This document shows positions 1 through 11,239 of a DNA stretch of 64,000 nucleotides, piece by piece. This stretch comes from Ampelocalamus luodianensis (lineage: Eukaryota; Streptophyta; Magnoliopsida; Poales; Poaceae): the NCBI GenBank assembly GCA_036346255.1, contig CM070620.1, positions 59,754,522-59,818,521 of the forward strand. The letters are read 5' to 3'. The position numbers and the translations under genes were made by a program. A model generated the notes under the pieces. That model was not told the origin of the DNA. It did not search any database and saw only the letters and a list, made by a program, of their open reading frames with translations. Each line of letters opens with the position of its first letter. The stretch's first letter is position 1.

Positions 1-1099
1 GTGTTTCAGCCGTTGGATCTCGTCCAATGCCCCAGACCTCCGATGACATTTTGGACCTCCGGAGGTCTTGAGCAATCATAGTTGTCCGTCTCAGATCTAA
101 CCGTCACGACCTCCTCCCCTGTTCTTCTTCCTCCTCCTCGTGCCTGTACAAGCATGTGCCATGGCGGGGAATGCGGGGCAGGCTCTGGTCACTTCGCTGG
201 GGCCCTCAACAGCTCTAAGCCCCGCTTTTCAACCATGTCAGTGTTTAGCCCTGCTACATACCTGCTCCCGTCGCCTCCGTGCTGCCCCAGACCAGCTTTA
301 GGTCTTGTCCACCATTAGAGCGTGTCCTCGCCCGACCGTTGACCCCGAGCTATTTGAGGACCTCTGAGCTCCTCCTTGGGTTCCACTTTAGCTCCTCTCT
401 ATCACCCTAGCTTCCTCTCTGTGTGTTTGTGCGCAAATCACCGAGAGTCCCCTTTTCCGCCATTTTCGATCGCTTAAGCTCCTCACCGCCGACGGTGCTC
501 CAGTGGTTCCCTGGCTTTTCTTTTCACGTCGTCTGGACCACCTCATCATCTCGAGCAAGTCCCCTAACTTATTTTTGGGTTGCCTTCGTAGGAGCAGCCT
601 AATTGTGAGTTTTGGATCCTCGCGGCCGAAATCCTTCCCTTCTTCCCCAACTCCGGTAAGTGTCTTCGTTGGTCAATTGTTTGCTCATGGACCTTCTATG
701 GGTCCTAATGGAGCTCTTTTGACACCTAGTGGCTTTCCTTTTCGCTCAGAACCGCTGGTCCTCATTGTCGTCCTCAGTTCCGACACTGGTCTCCACCGCT
801 AGAGCTCCTCCGACCTCCTTTGTGCCCAGGTACTTTCGCAATAGTCCTATAGTGCTCGGGCACCTGCTAGTTGGACCGCTGCGGAGCTTTGCGCTGTTTT
901 CGTAGTTTGCCGTATTTGCTCCTCCGCCCCTTTCCGGCTCACCGGCGTTTTAGGCCAGCTCCGTCGTCGAAAGTGCTCCCATCGTGTTCGCATTCGTATT
1001 GCGCTTGTTTTGCCGCTGTAGGTTTGCGCCATCGTGACCGGAGTCACCGGCGGCGAGCCATCGGGCAAAGTGCGGTACGTGTCTTGTTGCCATAAGTTT

Positions 1100-1960
1100 G
1101 ACAACCTTCAGGACCTCTTAGATTTTAATCTTAGCCATTAAGACCTCTTTGGGTTAGATCTTAACCGTAGGATCTCCCTCTGTAAAACCTTAGTTGTTAG
1201 GACCTCTTAGGTGTGAGATCCTAGCCGTTAAGGACCTCTTTGGATTTAATCTTGACCGTTAGGATCGCCCCTTGTGTTTTCGCAAAAGACCACCGTGGTC
1301 ATTTTTGCGAAAACCACCCTCAGGACCACCCTCTGAGTCCTCTTTGCAAAAAGACCTCCCTTAGGGCCTTTTCGCAAAAACCACCCCTAAGACCACCCTT
1401 GGGGTGCTCTTTGGAAAAGACCACCCCTTGGTCTGTTGTGAACAAAACCTCAGGACCTCCCTCTTCGCAGGTCTTAACCTTTTAGACCACCCCTAGGTAG
1501 ATCTTAACCGTTCAGGACCTCCCCATGGAGATCTGAGTCGTTCAAGACCTCCCATCTCTTTTAGACCTTATCATTAAGGACCTCCCCGTGGAAATCTTGA
1601 CCGTTAAGACCTTCTCGTGTGAGATCTTAGCCGTCAGGACCTCCCTCTGTTTAGATCTCTACCATTAGGACCTCCTCTGGTAGATCTTAGCCGTCCAAGA
1701 CCTCCTCTGGTAGATCTTGGCCGTCCCAGACCTCCTCTCTTAAGCCTCCCCCTCAGGACCTCCCCTTGCAGATCTGGACCGTCAAATCTAGATCTGACGG
1801 TCTAGACCTACTCAGCGCGTTAGGGGCTCTAACATTCCTGTCCCTAGGGACCGTCCGTTTTTAGATCTGCGGCTCAGATCTGTTGAACGTTCGGACCTCC
1901 GGTTGTCCCTTTCACTCTAACCTGTCCGTCTTTAGATCTACGGCTCAGATCGTCGTGAAC
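1100..1960 (+). repeat. degenerate tandem repeat rich in GACCTCC, AGATCT and ACCGTT
   Basis: The words GACCTCC, AGATCTT and ACCGTT recur in fixed order about every 30-40 bp, with many point changes. The clearest units are at 1620-1745. The same repeat type appears reversed at 25300-26340 (LTR G) and in short form at 56640-56870 and 57480-57670. It belongs to one LTR subtype (A, G, P) and is missing from subtypes B, D, F, E and K. No coding potential is seen. Confidence 0.7.
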
Positions 1961-3311
1961 GTTCGGACCTCCGAACGTTTTCTTGGATGTGGACCGTTGG
2001 ATCTAATCCAACGGTAGGCACTATTGGGCTGTGTTCGCGTGCGCTGTGCGCTTGGGCCGTTTGATTTGATCTCAACGGCCCAGGTTTTTTCACTTTGGAT
2101 TGGTAATAAGTAATTCCCGAAATCCTTTATTTGTGAACTATTAATTGTTTTAATTTCAAAATTTCATAACTAATTCATTTTAACTCTATTTTAGATGATT
2201 TCAATTGTGTTAAATTTCTGTTTAACTAAAATTTAATCTAAAAATGTGTGTAGACACTGTTCTATACCAGAAAAATTGTGTAGGTTGAATTAACTTGCTC
2301 TAGCATTAATTGTTGTTCTAGAAATTCCTTTAAAAATTGTAAAATGCATAAGTAATTCTCTGTAGCTCTAAATTGAGTAAACTAAAATTTATTAAATCCC
2401 TCTGATAATATGCTTTAATATAGAATATGTTTTATTCATGTATTTTCCTCTAAAAAATGTTATACCCTAGTTTCATAACTTAGAAAAATCATAAGTATTT
2501 CAATTTAACTCCAAATGAAGTAAATCCAATTTTGATGTTCTTAGAATGCCTTGTTCTACTTACCGTAAAAATTTCAGGTTCTAAAACTTTCTGGAAAATT
2601 GTGCCATAAACAGTAACAGAAAACAATTTAATTTGAATTTTCCAGCTCAAAGAAATTGTTTAGGATATAACTTTTGCATACTTAGTCCAAATTGAATGAT
2701 TCTTATTGCTAAATTCATTTAAAATCATAATATTACTGCTGTGTAAATTTCATGGAAATTGGATGACTTTGAATTTTGAGCCTTTTTTGGTGTTCTTCGT
2801 TCTTATTGGATTTTCGCGTTCTTGCGTGTTAGGTTCCGAAGGATTTGTTGAACCTGAGAGTGATCCTCTGCACCAAGAGGACTACCAGCAAGGCAAGCAG
2901 ATGTAGCATCATTTGATTATATTGCTCCTATTATTTTCAAAGTCTAATATGCTGTTTGAAAATTCTATGTATGCATTGCTATCTTGTTGTGAAACTATTG
3001 TCGTGTGGTTGACCCATTAGATGCATAATCTGTAGGTAAATGTTTATCCTCTACTACTGAGCCTAGGATTATCTTGTTGTGATTTAGGGTTCGTTGGATG
3101 AGCCATTGTCACTTAGTAGTTTACGAGTCAATGTTGCTTAGTCATGCATAGCTACCGGTAGAATTGGGCGGTTGTCGACTTAGTCGATAACCTTGATCAC
3201 ACAAAAACTTATTATGACTTTATATTCAGCACCTTGTGCTATGTTTAATTGAGAAAACTAAAACTGAAAACAAAATGATTTAGACTTGGGCACAATGGTA
3301 TGATGGTGTGC

Positions 3312-3316
3312 TTTTG
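3312..3316. repeat. target-site duplication of solo LTR B, left copy (TTTTG)
   Basis: TTTTG directly precedes the TGTAACA start of LTR B. The same five bases follow its terminal CA at 8400-8404. Five base pairs is the usual duplication for plant Ty3/gypsy elements. Confidence 0.88.
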
Positions 3317-6300
3317 TGTAACATCCCAAGTTTTGGCTTGCGTTTCAAATGTAAGAAAATGAGTAGAAATTAAAACTTTTTCTTACATCTTGCAATCCTT
3401 GTTTGTTCTAAAGAATTCTTGCAAAAGAATTATGGGATTACATGTCACTAGTCACTCTGATCGAAAACCTTGTCTTCCAAAAACATTCTTGTCAAACCTT
3501 TTGATCATCTCCGGGAAATATTTTCCCTAAGTTCTTGGGATGGTATGTGACCCCTCTGAAAAATTTCACAATTTTTAGAAATTGTTTGAATATTTTTATG
3601 GGGCAGTCAAACTTATTTGACTTTTAGTCAAACCTGAAATCGGAGCCTTGCAGAATTTTTGGAGATTTATTCACAGTATAAAAACCTCTGAAAATTTTAC
3701 ACAAGGTTAATATCCGAGTTAGCAAGCTCCTGTAAAAATTTCATAATTTTTGGAGTTGTTTTGGTATCTCAAATAAATCCTCCAAAGTCTCTGTTGTAAT
3801 TGGAAAGTCAAAACCTAAATTCACTGTTCTTTGGGTTCGAGTCGACTAGGCTCGAGCCAATCGACTCGGTCCATCAACTAACCGCAGTCTCTCTTTAAAT
3901 TCGCACATCAAATCGCAACCGTTGGATCTTAATCGCGCGCCCTTGTGCTTTTAAACATTCGGACCTTAGGTTGCGCCATAAATTTGAACCGTTGATTCCC
4001 ATCTAACCGCCCGGATCCTCAAACGATCGGACCCTCCGGTTGTTGGTTTGAATCGGAGCCATTGGATTAAAATCCAACACTCGCTTGTCCCTCTGTTGTA
4101 AACCACGTTCGCGACGTGGGGCAATCTGAGCCGTTCATTTCTAATCCTAGGGCTTGCGATCTCCTTTGTTGTGTTTTAAACCTCAGAGGCGTGGCGTAAT
4201 CTCACCCGTCCAATTTAAATCGTAGGGCTCAGGATCGCCCGAGCTTCTCCTCTGGTCATCTTCAACCTCTAGCATTCTCCTCTGGTGAACAGTAGGGTAG
4301 TGATGGCAGTGTCAAATCGTGCTTCCTACGGCCGCCCTAGTCGACAGTAAGGGTCGTGGGAGACACATTCGGCCGTGCCATACCTTAATGCACATCTACT
4401 ACCTTTTTTCATGTCGGCCGCGTCTGGTGCTTTGTGCTTTGCCGCCCGAAAAGCTTTTGGTCCAAATCCTAATGTTTTCAAAGCTTTATAAGCACCCTTT
4501 TCACTTCCTGGTATTTCTTTAGACCACCCTCAAGCTCCAATTTCAGTATTGGAGCTTAACTCCTCAAAACCCCCAAATCGCCATTGTTGACCCGAAGAGC
4601 TCCATTGGTGTTCTTAGTGTTCCAGTGGTTCTCCTTCACGTTTCTTTATCCTATTCTTATCTCCTTACTATCTTGAGCATTTCCCCTCACTTTATGTTGG
4701 ATTTGATTTTTAGGAATTGTCCAATTTGGGGTTTGTTCAAATTCGGCTGAAATTGGTCATCTTCTTCCTCAGCTCAGGTGAGTGCTCCATTTTCAAATTA
4801 CTTGCTCATGTAGCTTCTGTGGACCATAATGAAGCTATATTGATGCCTTGGAATCACTCATTTGGCTCGGGTGCCATTTTCAACCTTTCTTCTCCAAGTC
4901 CGTGAGCCTCCACCGTGGACCAATTTTCTCAGGCCATCTTTGAAGCTTCTCTTCATCAAGGTAGCTTCTTATTAGTCTCTAGAGGCTCGCACACGCTTCT
5001 TTGGACCGCAATGAGCTTTTGCCATTTTCATGTTTAGCGTTGAGAGCTCCATTTCCATTTTCAGGCTAGCTGGCTGCGTTCGTCTCTCACCACGCGAGAA
5101 TGCCACCGATGAGGTTCAGAGTGCTATTGCGATTCCATTTTAGTTCTTAGTTGGCGCCGCCGCGCAGAGTCGCGGCAAGCCGTTGAAGTCACTCGAGTTT
5201 GCCGACAAGAAGCTCCGTGCTGTCATTTGGTTAAGGCACATTAATTACGGTGATTGATAATCATTAGTTCATTAATTGTGTCTTAAGTGTGTCGTTGAGC
5301 CATCGCAAGGCCCAACATCCTTGAATCACCCTCTGGCACAACTCCGTACTGTTCCGACATCATTAATGCCTAATCATTGGTTAATTAATGTGTCGGGGTG
5401 TTCGATGTCGGAAATTAACCCCTTGGGTCTCTGACATGCGGGCCCTCCAATCTCTTAAATCGCATCGGTGCCTGTCATTAGGACGCATTAATTACTAGTT
5501 AATCACTAATCATTGGTTCCTGGTAATTAATCGCTGTCTTAATTGTCCCTTTGTCTCTCTGACATGTGGGTCCTCATTAAAATTGTCCCCGCGCACTTAA
5601 GTCCCGTGCGTGGTGCTTGGTTGATCGTGGACCGTCGATCCCGTGATCAACGGCCCAGATCTAGAGTGCAGTCGGACCCTCCGGTTGCCTCTATCATTCT
5701 TGACCGTCGATCTTGAGGTCAACGGCTGAGATCTGATATGCATTCGGACCAACCGACTGATGGTGCGCTTTGGATCGTCCATCTGTAGATCTGCGGCTGT
5801 GATTGGCCCAAGCAACCGCACCGTCCGGATGCCTTCCCTCGCGTGAGCCGTTGGATCTTGATCCAACGGTGGGCTTCTGTTAGGTGTCGCGCGCGTGCGT
5901 TGTTCCCGGCGCGTGTGAGCCGTAGGATTTTAGATCAAAGGCCCTCGAGCGTCCACGTCATATTCTGTTGTTTAGGTTTGTCTGTATTTCGGTAAGTATT
6001 TATTTAACAACTGAAAATGGTATAAAAATTTTAGAAATTCATAACAAATTCATTTTAAATCCTTTTTAGGTAATTCCAACTGCAACAAATTCTGTTATCA
6101 CTTAAGTTTATTATAAAAATGGAATTAGGCATATTTCAGTAGCATAAAATTGTGTAACTAGAAATAACTTGATTTCTGTCACTTTGAATATTCCAGAGAT
6201 AGATTTAAACTTGAAAAATACATATCTTTTTCTGTATAAATCCAATTTGTGCAAAATCAATTTTGTTAAACTCATATGTTAGTGTACTTTCATATGGAAT

Positions 6301-8399
6301 AAGTTTTGAGCATGTTCATAATTCTGTAAAGTAACTTGCATTAGATTTAAAGCTTAGAAAAATCATAAGTAAATGTGTATAACTCCAAATTTAGTAAACT
6401 CAACTTTGCTGTTATTAGGATGTCATAATCTACCTGCTATAAAAATTTCAGATCTTAGATCATTCTAGAAAATTTTGCCATGAACAGTACTAATAATTAA
6501 TTAGGTTGATTTTAGGCTGAGAAAGAGTATTTTGTCCATATCTTTTGCATGTTAAGTCCAAATTGTATGATTTTTGTTCCTAAAATTATCTAAAATCATT
6601 CTCTAGCTGCTGTAGAAATTTCATGGGATTTGGATGTTCTTTGCTGTTGAGTTCCTTTTGGTGTTCTTCGTTCTTATCGGTTTTTATCGCCTTTTCCCGT
6701 TAGGTTCCGAAGAATTTATTGAACCTGAGCACTCCCCTCTGCAGCAAGACCAATCCCAGCAAGGCAAGCAGTTTGATCATGTTAATCCCAGTATCTTTAA
6801 GTATTTATGTTGTTTACAAATTCTATGTATGCATTGCTAGTTTGTGTTAAACTATTGTCGATAATTGGCCTAGTAGATGAATTTCCTTAGACAAATAATT
6901 ATCCTTTACTACCATGAGCCTAGGTTATTGCTGTGATTGAGAGTTTGCTGGATGAACTCTTGTCACTTAGTAGTTGCGAATTATAGCTTAGCCATGCTTA
7001 GCTTCCGGTAGAAATGGGCGGTTATCGACTTGTCGATAACCTTGATCACATAAAACTTATTATTACTTATGATTTCAGCCTTGTGCCATGTTTACTTGTG
7101 AAAACCAAAAATTGAAATAAAATGATTTAGACTTGGGCACAATGGTACGTTGGTGTGCTTTTGGGTGTGACTGGAATGGTGCCCAAGTCAATTAAGGACC
7201 GAACTTCTTGTGAGTACCTGTTATCCAGACATTTTGTGCGTGCTAACCACACTAGAGGGTATGGGACCTCTCTTGAATTAGTACTTTGGGAGGCATTAAT
7301 TAACGAGTCGCTGGCTGTAGTTTATAGAGAAAAATGATCACAGAGGCGTGACCGGGGTGGTTCCTTTCTAGGTCCTCCACCCCGACCGGGGTCTTGCAAA
7401 TGTCCGGCTAGCGTTACCCTAAATGGCTAATGACTCCCGGCTTTGCTTGACTCCACCACAACGTGTGGTCCTAGTGGCCCATTTCGCCGGCTGGTCACTA
7501 AGGGTTAACCCCATACGTGCGACTCTTAATTAACGCATTCCATTGGAAACGTCTCGTAGAACCTAGCCGTCTTAGGCATACCAAAGGAAGTGTGCTTAAT
7601 AGCTTGGCAAAAAGGCGGGCCCAAGTGTGGGTACATTGGTACACCCGCAGGTTAAAACTATTCGAATAGCCTCGTCCTAGGTTATGGACACGCTTGGGTA
7701 AGCTTTTCAAGAGTTAGACTACAACATTTTAATTAAAACTTGATGGGTGGTACGAATCTGGGATTCGTGCTATGTGTGGTGGCTATTGGGTTAGTCACCA
7801 ATAGGTGGTTACTCTTGTACTTATCGTATCTCGTGTTATTTCATTCAATAAAAACTGATTGCAAACTTGCTTTTGAAATGTACTACTGTTATTACAAATA
7901 AAGTTGGCTTTGTGCAAAATGAGACATATAACCTCCACTTAAAAAGCCTGCATGTAGCATATTGTTAGGTCTGCTATTCCACACGTCAGTCTTGCGAGTA
8001 CATTTTTGTGCTCAGTTGCTTTGCTTAATGTTTTTGTTGCAGAGGAAGAAGGTGAGCCCCAAGGGCTTCCCTTTTGTGAGATGTGCTTCGGGTTTGACGT
8101 CTAGCTTGGCGGCCCGGTTGGTTGCCTTGTGGGTAAAGGCACACTAATTGGCTCTTTTGTTTATCGCCATCTTATGGCACTTTTGCTTCCGCTGTTTATT
8201 TGTTATTTAGTGTCATTTGGCCGGTTGTCCCTTGTTGTAATAAATCTCTATTATGTATGTCTTTTGTTAGGATTAATGTTATGTGATGTATGGAATTGAT
8301 GTGTGATTTTGTAACGGGTTGTGTATACTGCATTTCTGGGAAGTATACATGTCAAGGGAAGACTAAGCATTACAAGCCAAATAAATCAGGGTCCTCACA
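3317..8399 (+). mobile_element. solo LTR B (5083 bp) of the long-LTR chromovirus family
   Basis: It starts TGTAACATCCC and ends GGGTCCTCACA, with TTTTG on both sides. Host LTR A reads through once the insert and one TTTTG are removed. There is no PBS, gag, pol or PPT, so it is a solo LTR, as formed by LTR-LTR recombination. In order: AT-rich start, palindromes of CCGTTGGATC type (4040-5900), 5'-leader-like sequence with a GGTGAGT donor-like site near 4780, AT-rich part (6000-6620), conserved acidic segment (6660-6780), hairpin (7020-7041), conserved block from 7130, further stem-loops at 7752-7768, 7777-7800 and 7996-8013, and a GCAG-AGGAAGAAG-GTGAGC motif near 8040. A stretch at about 7285-7530 differs from other copies. 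Confidence 0.9.
7020..7041 (+). other. conserved LTR hairpin GGTTATCGAC/GTCGATAACC (example copy)
   Basis: A perfect 10-bp inverted repeat with a two-base loop. Equivalent copies lie at 3170-3192, 18660-18682, 22762-22784, 28308-28331, 38003-38026 and 58542-58564 on +, and at 24449-24470, 41018-41039 and 48734-48756 on -. Several copies differ in both arms yet still pair (see findings). The flanking bases, ACCGGTAGAATTGGGC before and CTTGATCACACAAA after, are also conserved. Its function is unknown to me. Confidence 0.8.
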
Positions 8400-8404
8400 T
8401 TTTG
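8400..8404. repeat. target-site duplication of solo LTR B, right copy (TTTTG)
   Basis: Second copy of the pentamer at 3312-3316. It is followed by GGTGTGAATGG, the direct continuation of LTR A. Confidence 0.88.
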
Positions 8405-8449
8405 GGTGTGAATGGTTGGTGCCCGAGTCAACAAGGACCGAACATCTTG
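8405..8449 (+). mobile_element. LTR A, short continuation between two insertions
   Basis: These 45 bp match the LTR line that normally follows GGTGTGCTTTTGG (compare 7165-7215 and 18805-18850). They show that B and C inserted into one LTR about 130 bp apart. The part of A to the right of element C is not found. Confidence 0.8.
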
Positions 8450-8554
8450 TGTCACACTTGACGAGGATCTAATAATCCTTATTTTATTTCATAATCATGT
8501 AATATGACATCACATGACATACACCTTAATATTGTAAGGGAAGAGCAAGTCAGG

Positions 8555-8723
8555 TAGTCGTAAGTTCTTCTATGACTACTCCCTAGTCGTAAGCACTTCT
8601 ACGACTATAGTGTAATCGTAAGTCCTGCTACGATTACGTCCGGTCGTAAGTCTTTCTACGACCAGTACCCAGTCGTAAGCCTTTTTACGACTACCCCCTA
8701 GTCGTAAAGTTCTGCTATGACTA
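8555..8723 (+). repeat. array of six palindromic units, period about 29 bp, in U3 of element C
   Basis: Units start at 8555, 8584, 8612, 8642, 8671 and 8699. Each is an inverted repeat of TAGTCGTA with TACGACTA around a loop of about 8 bases such as AGCACTTC. In the third unit both arms change to GTAATCGTA/TACGATTAC and in the fourth to GGTCGTA/TACGACC, so pairing is kept. It lies 240-410 bp upstream of the TATA box. It could be a cluster of protein-binding sites or a transcribed structure; the sequence alone does not decide. Confidence 0.85.
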
Positions 8724-8963
8724 GGTCTGCTACGACTTCCTCACGACCAACTGGGTCCACTTGCCAGAAGGCCCATTTAATAGTGAGAATCCAAGTAGTC
8801 AAAATACGTAGTTATGCCCGGCATAACTACAGATAATTCTCCACTATCTCTGACTGATAACCGTTTGACAGCATGGGGAGGTTACTACTCCAGTAATTAC
8901 TCTCATTATTACGCAATAATGAGCGACTAATTAGCTCGAACGACAACGATACCTGCTGCATAG

Positions 8964-8971
8964 TATAAATA
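8964..8971 (+). promoter_or_regulatory. TATA box of element C LTR (TATAAATA)
   Basis: A canonical plant TATA sequence about 240 bp before the LTR end. It would put the transcript start near 8995-9000 and the R/U5 part at about 9000-9203. No other TATA match is as good in this LTR. Confidence 0.7.
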
Positions 8972-9203
8972 GGTGTCTTTTGGAGATAGAAAGGGAGGCT
9001 TTTTGGGAGACAGTTAGTAAGACCCTCAGTTGATTGTAATCCAGATACCCAATATAAGATACATAGGAGTAGGGTTGTTATTCTCTTCTAAGAAGGTCCG
9101 AACCTGTATAAAAATCCCCGTGTCTCTTTCGTCTGCGTGATCAATTGTGGAGACCCCCCGAATCAAACAATCTTTACGTAAGATCGGTTCTAAAACACGG
9201 ACA

Positions 9204-9222
9204 GTTGACGCCGACCGTGGGA
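9204..9222 (+). other. primer-binding-site region of element C
   Basis: Directly after the LTR end CGGACA comes GTTGACGCCGACCGTGGGA. This resembles the TTGGCGCC..CCGTGGG start of the internal region in Tat-lineage elements. I do not assign the priming tRNA. Confidence 0.6.
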
Positions 9223-9274
9223 ATCTTCTGGTAATTCCTTGTCAACAGTTCTTTCTTTTCTCTTTGATCCTACC

Positions 9275-11239
9275 ATGGCAGGAGAATGGAACGAGGAGAA
9301 TTGGTTCGACTTGTTCGATTACGCAAACGTCGACATGGATGCCGGTTTCGACTATGAACCAAGTATCGAATCTTCTGATGGTGTTGCCGCCTCTGGAGAT
9401 CTTCTATCAGATCTCGGAGACTGCACCATTACCGGAGTTGAGGAGGGATCCTTATCCCCCACGACAGTACGCTCAGTCGAGGAACCAACTTCCTCGGGGG
9501 GCAAGGGTCAACTTGACCAACAGCAAGACTGCATTGGGGCAAATTCGCAACACGACGAGAGTTTTTCCTCCAAGTGTTCGAGTCCCCCCAAGGCAGTACA
9601 ACTTAGCAAGACAGGTTCTGGAAGCCATCATTCCGGAACTCCACCGACATCTGATGGTCCTCTCTCTCCGAGTACTTCCGCAGGGAAGAGGATCGCACAC
9701 GCTGTTCATCCAAATCCAACCGTCCCGCCGCAGGACCCACCTGCAGACGGAGACGGTTATAACCCGGAGTTCCCCTACCTGGAGGGGTTTACTCCAAGTC
9801 GCCAGATGGTGTCGCTTGACTACTCCTCAAGTGAGGAGGTCTCGAGCGCAAGTGGAGGTCACCGAAGGGAGGTCTTCGTCCTTCCCTCTGATAAGGATCA
9901 TTCTCCCAGAAGAAGGATTGGCGATGCTTCCCGACGGGCATACTCTACACCACCTCGTCGCAACGGCAAGGACACCACTGCTGGCGAGCGAGACGAACAC
10001 CTTAATGAATGTGCGGGACATTCTCAACATTCTCGCACTCCATTAAGACCAACTCAGGGGTATGAAATAGGCCATTCTGAGACGACCCGACGGAGGAAAA
10101 TAGCGGCTTAGAAAAACTTTCCTGAGCGTGCTTATTTCCAGTCGGAGGAGGCTCAAGAACTCCAGCGCATTAATGACTTGCTGGAAAACCCGACTCAAGA
10201 ACTCGCTCGAGCGCCAGGATATGATCTCTTTGCAGAAGAGATCACACAAAGGCTTCGCGACACTATGGCCAAGCTCGAGCGTCTTCGTCGACCACGACCA
10301 GGAAGTCGTAATAGTACGACTCCGTCTTCTGCCAGTCGTTCAGATAACTCGTCGCATAGGAGGCGACATGACCTTCATTCACGTCGTTCTCCCGACGTAA
10401 GGAAGACGCAACAAGCCTCCAGGAGAGGAGATCTTTCACCACTTCGGCGACGGGATGCACGGCAGCAAACGGAGTACGAGGAGTATTTCCCTCGTAAGGC
10501 TGAGACCTATCATAGGTCCAACCCTCCTGCGGCTGGGTATCGACGAGTACGATCACCCGGCGACATTAACCCTTCTTTTCTGCAAAGAAGGAGGCAAGAG
10601 GTTATCTCGGGGTGTTGGGCGTTTTCACCCGACCTTCGAGTAGTTCGCTGGCCGCCTCGTTTTCGACCAGCGAATATGGAGAAATTCGGCGGAACTCAGA
10701 ATCCCATCGAGTTCCTCCAGATTTATACTACAGCTATCCGAGCTGTAGGAGGAGGAGAACATGTCATGGCAAATTACCTTCCGACTATGCTCGAAGGATC
10801 GGCACGATCATGGCTTCTAAACCAGCCATTCGAATCGATCTACTCGTGGCAACACCTCTGTGATCTTTTGCTGGCAAATTTCCAGGGCACTTACAATCGC
10901 CCTGGAAAGGAGGATGATCTGCACCGGATAAGGCAGAACGACCATGAAACGCTACGCCAATTCATCAGGCGCTTCAGTCAGGTTCGAAACTCTATTCCGG
11001 AAGTTTCTGACTCATCTGTTATCAGGGCTTTCAAGCAGGGAGTCCGTAGCAGAAGAATAACAGAGGATATCGCTTTACATCCACCTGCCACCGTCGCCGA
11101 ACTCTTTGAGATGGCCGATAGATATGCGACTGCTGCTGAAGCAGTCGAGTGGAACAATACTATCGATCGTGAAGACAACATCCCTCAGGAGGCAGGCGAA
11201 AATGGTAAGAAAAAGGATAAAAGGCCAGAAAATCTCTAG
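9275..11239 (+). pseudogene. gag: gag of Tat/Retand-like element C, one in-frame stop
   Basis: Gag forms the virus-like particle that packages the element RNA. One frame runs from ATG at 9275 (start MAGEWNEENWFDLFDYANVD) to TAG at 11237-11239, broken only by TAG at 10109-10111 (codon 279). The first part is acidic and then Ser/Pro-rich; the second is Arg-rich. The conserved gag core lies at about 10670-11165, with lines such as YLPTMLEGSARSWLLNQPF and ETLRQFIRRFSQVRNSIPE, typical of the retrotransposon gag domain. ATG 9239 in the same frame would add 12 residues; 9275 has the better context (ACCATGG). The overlapping frame at 9147-10046 is judged a shadow. In such elements gag is normally fused to pol, and here that link is lost by a frameshift at about 11230. 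Confidence 0.87.

Larger units (their letters stand above)
1..3316 (+). mobile_element. LTR A, long chromovirus LTR, left end outside the window
   Basis: This is the left part of a long LTR of the type that fills the window. Its 5' end (expected TGTAACA) is not visible. In order it holds GACCTCC-rich sequence (1-2000), an AT-rich stretch (2100-2770), a short conserved segment after a TTAG (2780-2905), the conserved hairpin (3170-3192) and the conserved line starting GACTTGGGCACAATGG. At 3316 it is broken by solo LTR B; the same line resumes at 8405. No pol sequence is attached, so it may be a solo LTR or part of an element to the left. Small open frames here (82-318, 503-802) are not credible genes. 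Confidence 0.75.
8450..9203 (+). mobile_element. 5' LTR of element C (754 bp)
   Basis: It begins TGTCACACTTG and ends CACGGACA, followed at once by a PBS-like sequence. It holds a six-unit palindrome array (8555-8723) in the U3 part and a good TATA box at 8964. There is no second LTR in the window to confirm the borders, so they rest on TG..CA ends, the host sequence to the left and the PBS to the right. Confidence 0.8.

Noticed and set aside
8555..8723. CRISPR-like look of regularly spaced palindromic repeats
   Set aside because: The repeats are themselves the 29-bp units with hardly any unique spacer, they sit in the U3 of a plant retrotransposon LTR, and no cas gene is present.
9147..10046. 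A 299-residue frame overlapping gag of element C
   Set aside because: The other frame (from 9275) continues through a single stop into the recognised gag core, so this one is a shadow.
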